Shown here: piece by piece, positions 17,868-26,700 of the stretch
Position numbering within the stretch: position 1 is the stretch's first letter
How the letters are laid out: the number at the start of each line of letters is the position of its first letter
Assembly: GCA_002491905.1 (NCBI GenBank)
Contig: DKWV01000029.1
Span: 1 to 45,460 of the forward strand
Length of the DNA stretch: 45,460 nt
Origin: Lachnospiraceae bacterium UBA7143
GTDB lineage: Bacteria; Bacillota; Clostridia; Lachnospirales; Lachnospiraceae
Reading direction: 5' to 3'
The notes under the pieces: generated by a model
What the model was told of the DNA's origin: nothing
Seen by the model: only the letters and a program-made list of their open reading frames with translations
Database searches by the model: none
Position numbers and translations under genes: made by a program

Positions 17868-18173
17868 ATGGGAATTGTAATTGCGTTTTGGGTTGCGATG
17901 ATAGGTGTTATGGCAGCAGAGCTGGGCGCTATACTGTATCATGTAAAATATGGCGAAAGAAATACAGTAGATGATGCGTATGCTGTGGAGGTAAAAGAGA
18001 ATGCGGAAGCCGTGATGACGGCTCTTAAATTCAGAGTAATAAAAAAGCATCTTTTGACAAACAGCGCTGAAAAGTATGATAGCGGGAAGACGTTGGAACA
18101 ATATAAGAAGTTTCTGGATTCCGCATTAATGCGTGATATAATGCATATGCATGAGGAACAATATAATGGATAG
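17868..18173 (+). CDS. Small single-helix protein of unknown function
   Basis: A 101-residue protein with one N-terminal hydrophobic segment (MGIVIAFWVAMIGVMAAELG) followed by a charged, probably helical tail ending LMRDIMHMHEEQYNG. GGGGAGG lies 7 bases before the ATG. It overlaps the next gene by 8 bases, so translation is probably coupled. The topology (short outside segment, long cytoplasmic tail, or the reverse) and the gene order are mirrored by the 56-residue gene at 28332. No domain is recognised. Confidence 0.65.
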   Translation: MGIVIAFWVAMIGVMAAELGAILYHVKYGERNTVDDAYAVEVKENAEAVMTALKFRVIKKHLLTNSAEKYDSGKTLEQYKKFLDSALMRDIMHMHEEQYNG

Positions 18174-18708
18174 AATACGGGAAATCTATGAGAGCTATGG
18201 GGATATCACTGAAAAAGTTGGGATTGATATAGTAAAGAAAAGATTTATGGATCTCAATCAGGCATATGTTGACTTTATAAACAGCGAGAATATAGCCGAT
18301 AAGGTGACAATAAATTCCTTTATGCTCATTCATGCTATTATGGATTATTTTACGGATATTACCAGATTGAAAGACTTCCATAAAATTGATTTTACCAATT
18401 CTTATAAGACGATGGCATATGAAATAAGTTGGCTTTTGCGGCGTAAGCCTATTCAGGTGTTGGTGGATCAGCAGGAAGAATTAGTATATATAAATGAAAA
18501 GTTTATATTGTCATATGCGATTAATTTCATTACTACCACTAAAGAAAGCATTCGTTATCAGGACTTAAGCGAAATAAGACGGCAATGTTTTAATGGATTT
18601 ATAGAAAGTTTTTATTATCACCTGAAATATAGAAACTGTAGTGCGCAATCCTTAGAATTGGCGCTGTTGAGTTTTGAGGCAGGTGTAACTCTTAATCCAA
18701 ATTTATAA
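18166..18708 (+). CDS. Helical soluble protein of unknown function (WLLRRKPIQ motif)
   Basis: A 180-residue protein without signal peptide or clear membrane helix, predicted by eye to be mostly alpha-helical. Notable stretches are IYESYGDITEKVGIDIVKKR near the start, DYFTDITRLKDFHKID near residue 65, YEISWLLRRKPIQVL near 88 and VYINEKFILSYAINF near 106. I have a vague memory of similar Clostridial proteins of unknown role and make no functional call. ATG 18166 (MDRIRE) is preferred over 18151 because GAGGA lies 7 bases before it; the gene starts inside the previous one. It ends just before a terminator, so 17352-18708 forms one operon. Confidence 0.65.
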   Translation: MDRIREIYESYGDITEKVGIDIVKKRFMDLNQAYVDFINSENIADKVTINSFMLIHAIMDYFTDITRLKDFHKIDFTNSYKTMAYEISWLLRRKPIQVLVDQQEELVYINEKFILSYAINFITTTKESIRYQDLSEIRRQCFNGFIESFYYHLKYRNCSAQSLELALLSFEAGVTLNPNL

Positions 18709-18714
18709 CTGTGA

Positions 18715-18746
18715 AGGATTTCTCGAACATGGGAAATCCTTTTTTT
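18715..18746 (+). terminator. Rho-independent terminator before the first subtilase
   Basis: An 8-base-pair stem AGGATTTC/GAAATCCT (18715-18722 and 18733-18740) with a 10-base loop merges into seven T residues. It ends the three-gene unit. It means the long open frame that begins at a GTG at 18711 cannot start there; the subtilase must be transcribed from a promoter farther downstream. Confidence 0.8.
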
Positions 18747-18764
18747 GCGTTTGACGGAGCAGAA

Positions 18765-21700
18765 ATGGGAGAAATTTCCTTTGCTAATAAATCGCTTTCG
18801 CTTGTCGAAATAGTGTGCTATGCTAAAAAAGGACAGTATGCGAGTGTGGAAGAGCGTAAGAGCGAACTTTATTGTGGGAGAAGTATAAAATTGGGAAAAA
18901 ATAGAAAAGCGAAAGTAATACATAAGAATATTTTGGCGGTTCTTTTGACGGTGGCACTGTTTTCGGAGCCCTTTTTTGATATGCCGGCAGTATACGCAGA
19001 GGAAATACAGGAGCAGTATGGAGAGGATGAAACAGACTCTGTGTCAGGTGATGATATAGGAGAGGACGATAATACTGTAGGAGGTGACAACGTAGCAGAG
19101 GAGGATGGCAAACCGATAGAAGATGTGGCGGATACGGAAGAAAGCGGTTCGGAAGAAAATGGCGGCACTGACGAGGAGACAGGAGATACCATTAGTGGAA
19201 ACGAAATGGATGAAGGTCTATCGGAGGGTGTGGAAGAACTGTCCGGGAAAGAGAAATCGGAGGATAATATGAGCGGCTTCGCGGATATGCCTTCCGATTA
19301 TCGACTCACATCATTTCAACAGGAACTCAAGGCAGGTATGTCAGACACACTGAGGCAGTTCAAAGAGAATGAGGAGGGTGAGACTTTCGCGGAGGATCAG
19401 GTGATTACCTTTGCGGAAAGCGAGGAAGAGGCGGAACTGATTGCAGATGCCTATTGTGCGGAGATCGTAAATTTTGATATGGGGGTTCTGACGTTGAACC
19501 TTCACAAAGAAAATACGGTTAAGGCAGCGCTGCTGGCGGCTGCTGATATGGATAATAAATTGCCGCCGGTGTGGCCTAATTATGTTCGTGAATTATATGG
19601 AGAGGTGCTGCCTGAGACAGAGAATGTTCCTGAAATCGGGTTCGACGATCCCTATTTACAGACAACGAGTTCCAGATATCAGTGGTTTCATACCACAATC
19701 GGTTCGGCATACGCCTGGGACGCCGGATATACGGGGGACGGTGTCAAAGTGGGAGTTATAGACAGTGGAGTGGACGCCAATACGGACTTGGACGGAAATA
19801 TATTCGGGAAAAGGGATTTTTGTGACGGCACGGAAGAGGTGGGGGATTACGTAGGGCATGGGACTCATGTGGCGGGTATTATCGCTGCGGAGGCTGACAA
19901 TGCTACCGGGGGCGCAGGTGTCGCGCCTCAGGCGAAGGTATTTAATGCGAGAGTATTTGGAAAAACTGCGTCGAAGAGCGGGTACGATGCCACGATTATA
20001 GGAGCGATCAATTATCTGATCGGTGAGGAGAATAACGCAACGGGTGAAGAAGTCAGTTCTGAACCGGCGAAGGTGGATATAATCAATATGAGTCTCGGCG
20101 GTCCCGGTATGAGCGGCGCTTTTCAGGCGGTGTTGGACAAGGCATACCAAAAGGGAGTCGTTGTGTTTGCTGCGACGGGTAACGACGGCGGTTCGCTGAT
20201 GATGTATCCGGCATCCTATAATCATGTAATTGGCGTATCGGCGACAGATAATAATAACGAACGGGCGTATTTTTCCAATTATGGTTCCTCGACAGATCTG
20301 GCGGCTCCTGGGGTAAATATTTGGGCAACTTATAGGTCCGCATATTCTTCTTTGCAGGGAACATCTATGGCGTGTCCGGTGACGGCAGGGGAGGCGGCGG
20401 TTATTCTGTCGGGCAGCGATGACCTGCCTTTGATGAAAGATGCACAGGGAAATGATAAGACCGGCAAAGCGAGAGTGGACGCCGTAGAGTCGGTTATGAA
20501 GGGTAATACGGTCAGCGCGGGATCGGGTATGGGAAAAGGTATTACGAGTCTGACGAAAGTATTTAAATTGTCTGCTGCTGCTGCGAAGCCGAATGCGCCG
20601 GTTATCGACGTTCGGCCAGATGAGACGAAGCAGTCTGTGACAGTGACGATTCAGGTGCAGGATGGCATGACACTGTGCTATACGACCAATGGCAGGAATC
20701 CGATCTGGAAAAACGGCGATGCGGGTGCAGATACGATATTGGTGAGCGGCAACCGGACGACAAGCTTCACCCTTGACTGTTCCAAGTCCGCGAAGGGGAC
20801 TGTTAAGGCGATCGCCGTCAACGCATCCGGAGTGGTCAGTCCGGTGAAATCGGTAAATTACATTTTACATCCTTATGTCAGTACAATCACCGTTTCGGGG
20901 CCTCGGAAGATGGAGCAGGGTAAAAGTATCCAGCTTACTGCAGCCGTTGCCCCGGCTTATGCTGCCAATAAAAATGTGACATGGGAACTGCAGACTGCTC
21001 AGGGGACAGCTGTGGATACCGCCAGGATTAAAATTGACCAGAGGGGAAAGATCACCACTGCAAAAAATGCGGATACGGGAGATTATACCGTGACTGTCCG
21101 TGCGAAGGACGAGGGCGGAAGTTTCGCGCAGTATGCCGTACAGGTAGTGGCGGCGGGAAGCGCCATTCAAAGCCTTGCTTTCGAAAAAAATGGAACCAGA
21201 GAGCTGTGGCTTACGAAGACGGATTCGGCGCCGACATTTTCGCTGTCCGCCAGACTGATTGCGAGAGAGAAAAATGCGCAGGGGGTGTTGACAGAGATCG
21301 ACAACAGCATACTTGGAGACCGCGTGACCTGGACGAGCAGCAAACCGGCAGTCGCGGAGGTAGATGACAACGGCGTTGTGACCGCACGGGCACTAGGGAC
21401 TACGACGGTCACCGCGAAGGCAAACGATAACAATGGTAAGAAAGCAACCATCAGTATTACCGTAAAGCAGGCGGTGACGGATATTGCGGTCACCTCCGAT
21501 AAAGGGAAAACCTCGGCGGGAGAATACACGGTTGCGGCGGGTAAAAGCATGATCCTCAAGGCGGTCGTGGGCCCGGCAAAGCCAGCCAACAAGAGAGTGA
21601 ATTGGAGCATCAGACGTGACCCTGCCGATACGGCCGTCAGCTCTGTTGATATGAAAAATATAACGATCCATCAGACGAGCGGTAAGATCACTGTAAAAGG

Positions 21701-22997
21701 AGCCACTGTTCCGGGTAACTATATTGTGACGGCGACAGCAGCCGACGGAAAAGGTGCGGCAGCGGAACAGAAAGTGAAGGTATGTGGCAGCCCTATAGGT
21801 GAGATTAGTCTGGATACGAAGAAAACTACGCTATATACCCGGAAGATCGACGAGCAGAAGACTAATACAAGGATCATCACGGCAGTGATCAAAGGTGCAA
21901 AAGGGGCGATTGATTTCGACCCGGGCGCCTATACCGTGACAAGCAGCAATACATCTGTGGCGACGGCGGCAGTGCCATCCGAAGCGATGGCCGTGGTGAA
22001 GGAGGACGGTACGGCTTCGATAAGTATTACCGTCACTACCACAGGCGACAGGTATGGAACGACAAATGTCACCATTGCTTCCACCGACGGCAGCAATAAA
22101 AAGGCGACCTGTGTCGTGACAGTCAGCGGCGGCATTAAGAAAGTGCAGTTGAAGAACGGCAGCGGCAGCTCGGCGGATAAAGTGAGCAAAGTCACATTGT
22201 TTCGGAACGGAACTGATACGAAATCCCCAAAGACAACGAGCATATACGCTGTGATAGACAGTTCGGAGGGTGCCAACAGTCAGGCGTACGAAGTGACAAG
22301 CAGCAATCCGTCTCTGATTCAGGTAACCGTGAACAAGACAACAGGGCAGATCACGTTGACGGCTGGCGGGAACATAACCGGCAGAGCGACCGTCACATTG
22401 GCGACGACGGACGGCAGCAGGAAGAAAGCAGCCTGCACCGTGACGGTGAACAATCCACCTTCCAGAATCAATATCGCGCCGAAGGCGGGAACCACAAAAT
22501 ATGTGGTGGCCGGTAAGGGCGTGCAGCTGAAAGCCACTTTGGAGACTGAGTACGGCACGGTGGCCGGTAAGGGCGTCACATGGAGCATTCCAGACACTTA
22601 CAAGGGCAAAGGGATTGCCGTCAGCAGTGCAGGTAAGGTTTCGGTTCCCAGATCGTACACGGAAACATCTTCTTTTCCGGTCACTGCTACGGCGAAGGAC
22701 GGCAGCGGTGTCAGCGCGTCTTATTATGTATATGTAGTGAAAGCGACGACCTATATCAATGCAGGAGAACCTACGGGGAAAAGCGTGATTACGATTACTT
22801 TTTCTTCCGACTGCAGCACGCCTATGTCATGTACCTCCTCGGCGCCGGGTGTGGCATCGCCCCAGATGTCATACAGCACCTCGTCAAAAACTGGGACGAT
22901 TAGGTTTGTGCCGATGAAAAAGGGGACGGCAACTATTACGCTCAAGGCGCTGGATTCCTCGGGAAAGACATGCAGAATCGTGTATCGGGTGAGATAG
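18765..22997 (+). CDS. Giant secreted subtilase (S8) with Ig-like repeats, copy 1
   Basis: A secreted serine protease of 1410 residues from ATG 18765 (GGAG 5 bases upstream). The TTG at 18891 is an alternative that gives a more usual signal peptide; the hydrophobic core is residues 56-66, with likely cleavage after VYA78. An acidic linker with VSGDD and ISGNE motifs follows, then a propeptide-like domain (about 213-278). The catalytic domain has Asp333 (VGVIDSGVD), His365 (GHGTHVAG), the oxyanion Asn in ATGNDGG and Ser534 (GTSMACPVTAG). A chitobiase-C-like sandwich (611-697) and five or six BIG2-type Ig repeats run to the end. No LPXTG, so it is released or held non-covalently. It lies between terminators and is transcribed separately from copy 2. 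Confidence 0.9.
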   Translation: MGEISFANKSLSLVEIVCYAKKGQYASVEERKSELYCGRSIKLGKNRKAKVIHKNILAVLLTVALFSEPFFDMPAVYAEEIQEQYGEDETDSVSGDDIGEDDNTVGGDNVAEEDGKPIEDVADTEESGSEENGGTDEETGDTISGNEMDEGLSEGVEELSGKEKSEDNMSGFADMPSDYRLTSFQQELKAGMSDTLRQFKENEEGETFAEDQVITFAESEEEAELIADAYCAEIVNFDMGVLTLNLHKENTVKAALLAAADMDNKLPPVWPNYVRELYGEVLPETENVPEIGFDDPYLQTTSSRYQWFHTTIGSAYAWDAGYTGDGVKVGVIDSGVDANTDLDGNIFGKRDFCDGTEEVGDYVGHGTHVAGIIAAEADNATGGAGVAPQAKVFNARVFGKTASKSGYDATIIGAINYLIGEENNATGEEVSSEPAKVDIINMSLGGPGMSGAFQAVLDKAYQKGVVVFAATGNDGGSLMMYPASYNHVIGVSATDNNNERAYFSNYGSSTDLAAPGVNIWATYRSAYSSLQGTSMACPVTAGEAAVILSGSDDLPLMKDAQGNDKTGKARVDAVESVMKGNTVSAGSGMGKGITSLTKVFKLSAAAAKPNAPVIDVRPDETKQSVTVTIQVQDGMTLCYTTNGRNPIWKNGDAGADTILVSGNRTTSFTLDCSKSAKGTVKAIAVNASGVVSPVKSVNYILHPYVSTITVSGPRKMEQGKSIQLTAAVAPAYAANKNVTWELQTAQGTAVDTARIKIDQRGKITTAKNADTGDYTVTVRAKDEGGSFAQYAVQVVAAGSAIQSLAFEKNGTRELWLTKTDSAPTFSLSARLIAREKNAQGVLTEIDNSILGDRVTWTSSKPAVAEVDDNGVVTARALGTTTVTAKANDNNGKKATISITVKQAVTDIAVTSDKGKTSAGEYTVAAGKSMILKAVVGPAKPANKRVNWSIRRDPADTAVSSVDMKNITIHQTSGKITVKGATVPGNYIVTATAADGKGAAAEQKVKVCGSPIGEISLDTKKTTLYTRKIDEQKTNTRIITAVIKGAKGAIDFDPGAYTVTSSNTSVATAAVPSEAMAVVKEDGTASISITVTTTGDRYGTTNVTIASTDGSNKKATCVVTVSGGIKKVQLKNGSGSSADKVSKVTLFRNGTDTKSPKTTSIYAVIDSSEGANSQAYEVTSSNPSLIQVTVNKTTGQITLTAGGNITGRATVTLATTDGSRKKAACTVTVNNPPSRINIAPKAGTTKYVVAGKGVQLKATLETEYGTVAGKGVTWSIPDTYKGKGIAVSSAGKVSVPRSYTETSSFPVTATAKDGSGVSASYYVYVVKATTYINAGEPTGKSVITITFSSDCSTPMSCTSSAPGVASPQMSYSTSSKTGTIRFVPMKKGTATITLKALDSSGKTCRIVYRVR

Positions 22998-23074
22998 ACT
23001 TTTAATCATTGTGTTGTATGGCTGGGAAATTTGTTGTATTTATAAAAAAAATCTTATTTCTTCGAAAAGTATGA

Positions 23075-23080
23075 TATAAT
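23075..23080 (+). promoter_or_regulatory. Extended -10 promoter before the lipoprotein gene
   Basis: TATAAT preceded by TGA forms the extended -10 motif TGnTATAAT (23072-23080), compensating for a poor -35 (TCTTAT region). It would give a leader of about 190 bases containing the G8 hairpin and reaching the lipoprotein start at 23275. Confidence 0.6.
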
Positions 23081-23097
23081 ATTTTTTATATCTAAAA

Positions 23098-23118
23098 ATA
23101 TACCCGGGGGGGGTATAT
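23098..23118 (+). repeat. Hairpin with G8 homopolymer in the leader
   Basis: ATATACCC (23098-23105) pairs with GGGTATAT (23111-23118) around a loop of five G. The uninterrupted G8 tract spans 23106-23113. It lies about 20 bases after the -10 box, in the early transcribed region of the lipoprotein-subtilase operon. Tracts of this length can change by slippage during replication. Confidence 0.75.
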
Positions 23119-23274
23119 AAAGAGGGGCTGTGTTGGTGCTTTCACATTTATCAGCAAGTGAGATTGACTGTTTTACATGAAAGAATCCGTTTCATTATGG
23201 TTTGCGCTTGAGCGATGCAAAAGGAGTGGATAAAAGTGGTTATAGTTAATTATGAGGTGTAAAAGGAGGTGAAA

Positions 23275-23667
23275 ATGAAGATGAAAATAGTCGTCTTTGC
23301 GTTAGGACTTATTTTGCTTGTTGGAATGGGACTATGCGGCTGTGGAAACAAAGAAATAACAGGAGTAGCCGCTAATGACAGTATCCCGAAGTTCCAAAAA
23401 CTGGAATCTTCGGACGAGGAGGCCCCCCCCGCTGATGCTTTGGAAGATGATGCTGTTGTAACTACAGAACTGATTGCTCTGGCAGATACCCGTGAAGAAG
23501 CGGAAGAAATTGCTGAATTATATGGAATTGAGTTGAGTACTTATTCTTCTGGCGTGGCTACATATACGACCGACAAAAATGCTTCCGAACTCATAGAGAT
23601 GGGCGCGGAAAATGGATACCCTGCATTGAGCCCTAATTATGAAAACAAACTTTATACAGAACAATAA
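23275..23667 (+). CDS. Lipoprotein consisting of a stand-alone subtilase propeptide-like domain
   Basis: A 130-residue lipoprotein. The signal sequence ends in lipobox LCGC with Cys23 as the predicted lipid-anchored residue. After an acidic linker comes a domain (about 61-130) that aligns by eye, almost without gaps, with the propeptide-like domains of both neighbouring subtilases. Shared features are L/FA-[ED]-[ST]-x3-EAE-x-[IV]-A, then SYSS or TYSSG, and PxLSPNY here matching LPxVWPNY there. It stops where the proteases continue into their catalytic domain. Free propeptides of the I9 type inhibit or fold subtilisins, so an anchored inhibitor, immunity protein or chaperone is inferred. ATG 23275 is chosen with AGGAGG 5 bases upstream. 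A C8 tract (23423-23430) lies in codons 50-52. It precedes the second subtilase by 48 bases without a terminator. Confidence 0.85.
   Translation: MKMKIVVFALGLILLVGMGLCGCGNKEITGVAANDSIPKFQKLESSDEEAPPADALEDDAVVTTELIALADTREEAEEIAELYGIELSTYSSGVATYTTDKNASELIEMGAENGYPALSPNYENKLYTEQ
23423..23430 (+). repeat. C8 homopolymer inside the lipoprotein gene
   Basis: Eight consecutive C residues encode Ala50-Pro-Pro. Adding one C creates an in-frame TGA two codons later. Losing one leads to a TAA about ten codons later. Either slip therefore removes the whole propeptide-like domain, the behaviour expected of a contingency tract. Confidence 0.8.
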
Positions 23668-23715
23668 ACTAGGTCCAAGTAATACATTTTTACAAGAAGA
23701 AAGAGAAGGAGAAAA

Positions 23716-26700
23716 ATGAAAAGAGCAAAATTATTATCTCTGTTTTTAGCAGGTTCTCTGCTGTTCCAGACGGCAGGAATCGATGCGATGGCGACAGCTC
23801 CATCTGAACCTGCTCCAATTAGTGACAATGTAGAAGATATTGATAACAATTCTGAACAATCTTCTACAGAAGAAAGTGGGACAGATGAATCTGCGGGAGA
23901 GGAAGAGAATCCGGGACAGTCCATTGAAGGGGAAGAAGGCAAAGGGGATGAAGACCCCAGCGGGGAAGAAGGAAATCCCCAGCAGCCTTCCGAGGATGAA
24001 GAGGATAAAGATTCCACTGGGGAGGAAGAGAATCCGGAACAGCCCATCGAAGGGGAAAAAGAGGACGAAGTCCCTACTGAGGAGATCGGTGAAAAAGAGG
24101 ATTCCATCTCTGAAAACACAGTCTCTGAAAATACCATATCCGAGAATACGCTTCCCGAAGAGGAAATCAGCATTTTTTCCATTTTCCCTGGATTGGGTGA
24201 TGACTATAAGTTCTCTTCGCAACAGTTGGCGGACAAGAGGGTGTTAGCTACTCATTTAGATGATGTCGTACGGGTTCAATCGGTGGAAAACGCCACAGTT
24301 GAAGACTATCAGGATGCTACAGGTAAATATGAACTCGGTGAAGTCGTGTACCTGGCGGAAACTAAGAAGGAAGCCGAGCAGGTCGCAGCTGCTTTTGGCG
24401 GCGCGCTGGACAGCTATTCCTCTGATGTAGCCGTAATCAGGCTGCCTGAAAAAGCAACCGTGGCTCTGGCTGTCGCCGCTGCCGCGGAAAGTGAAATCAA
24501 GTTGCCTGCCGTATGGCCCAATTATTATAATTATCTGCATACTGATACAAATGCGACGGTTAATCCTGCGGTTCCCAGTGATCCCGATTATACAAAGCAG
24601 TGGCATCACGACTATATTGGCACCCGCTATGCTTGGGCAGCCGGATATAAGGGACAGGGGGTTAAAGTTGCCGTTATCGATACAGGGCTTGCTCGGAATC
24701 ACGAAGACTTAAAAGCAAATGCTGTCGATGGAAGAACATATGTGGACGACGCGGCGGGTACAGTACAAACTGCAGATAACCAAACGCATGGCACTCATGT
24801 GGCAGGTATTATTGCTGCAGATGATAATGGTAAGGGTGTTGTTGGTATCGCGCCGGATGCTCAGGTACGTGGATATAGTGTATTTGGATCAGACAGTAGA
24901 TGCACCACCGACTGGATAATTCGTGCTATTAATGACGCTGTTGATGACGGAAACGATATCATCAACATGAGTCTCGGAAGTCCCAACTGGCATGGCGGCT
25001 ATGAGAAAGCTGTAACAAACGCATATACAAAGGGGGTAGCCATCTTCGCTTCCTCTGGCAATGATGACAGCAACGGCAATAATTTCCCTGCTGCCTATGC
25101 GAAGACTATTTCTGTAGGCGCAGTAGATGAGAACAGTGCAAGGGCATCTTTTTCCAATTATGGCAATACCGTAACTTTGGCCTTCCCTGGAGTAGACATA
25201 TATTCTACTACCAATAGCGGTTATACAGATACGGAACAAAACAAAACATATGGAAGTTATGATTACATGGATGGTACCAGCATGGCTTGTCCAGCAGCAG
25301 CCGGCACGGCGGCAGTTATTCTTTCAGCGAAAGGAGACATTCGCGGAAAGACAGGAAAAGCCAGAGTAGACGCGCTCCTCTCTGCCATGAAGTCTTCTAC
25401 CACCAAATGCTCTACTTCCGGTATGGGTGCGGGTACAACATATTTGCCCGGCGTGTTAAAGATTGCTACGGATATGACTGCTCCGGAGATACCAGTCATT
25501 AATGTGGTTGACGAAGGAAGCTATGATAGAGGTACAAATAAAAAGGATTACATAGCTGAGAGCATAAGTGTAACTCTCTCTTCCGCAACCGCAGTTGGTG
25601 TTGATATTTACTATTCAACGGACGGAAAAACACCGGCTTATAAAAACGGTGTTATTACAAATGTAGACAGTACAACGCCTTATAGACTTGGCGATAGAAT
25701 TACACTGACTGGAGCTAAGAATAAAACCATTAAAGCAATCGCCGTAAATCCGGTTTCAGGCAAAGTCAGCAAGGTGGTTTCCAAGACCGTTACGCTAACT
25801 CCGATTCCCACTGGGGTAACCGTAACCCCAGTAGGAAACGTGACAAAAATTGTTGCCGGAAAGAGTTTGAAATTCAATGCCGCTGTTGCGCCTGCTTATG
25901 CAATTTCTAATAAGGTGCAATGGACCGTGGCTCCGAAGGATGCAAGTATAACGGAAACGGATATTACAAAACTAGGTATCAAAGTAGCAAGCGGTAACGT
26001 AACGACAAACGCCCAAAAGACTTCCGTTGGAACTTATATTGTTACCGCCACAGCTGTTGGCAGCGACGGAAAAACTTTTACTGGTGGCAAAATCGGTAGT
26101 TGCACGTTTGAAGTCATCGCGTCATCCGCTGTCAAGAAAGTTGCTTTTGTTGATTCGAACAATAAGAATAAGGCACCCCTGCCTAAGAGCATTAAGACAA
26201 CCGATAGTAAAACAGCGGATGTCGATAACAAGGTCATCAATTTAGCGGACTATCTCACTGTAACAAAAGCAGGTGCCACTGCAAAGCAAGATAGCGTAAT
26301 CACTGGAAATGAGGCTCTTGCGGAAGTAGTCTGGTCCAGCAGCAATACCAAAGTTGCCACAGTTTCAAACAAAGGTGTCATCACCGCCGTTGCGCCCGGT
26401 AAAGCTACCATCAAAGCTACTTCTAACGACGGGGGCAACAAGAGCGCATCCTATAATGTGACAGTTGTACAGCCCGTCACGAAAATTACCATAAGCGGCC
26501 CCACAAAAGTGGCTGTCGGAAAGGGAATTGCTCTCACTGCCGCGGTGGAACCCGCAAATGCCAGCAACAAGAAAATAGAGTGGACTGTAAGCGGTGGTGG
26601 CAAGATTGTTAAAATAGGTAAAAACAATGGTAAAATAACCACAACAAAAGAGGCCAAGGGAAGCTATACCGTAACGGCTGCCGCGGCAGATAAACTTGGC

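Noticed and set aside
23275..23667. The lipoprotein as a mere truncated third subtilase
   Set aside because: It has its own complete lipoprotein signal and lipobox, an optimal ribosome binding site and a stop at the domain boundary, with no remnant of a catalytic domain after it. Random truncation would rarely give all of these.
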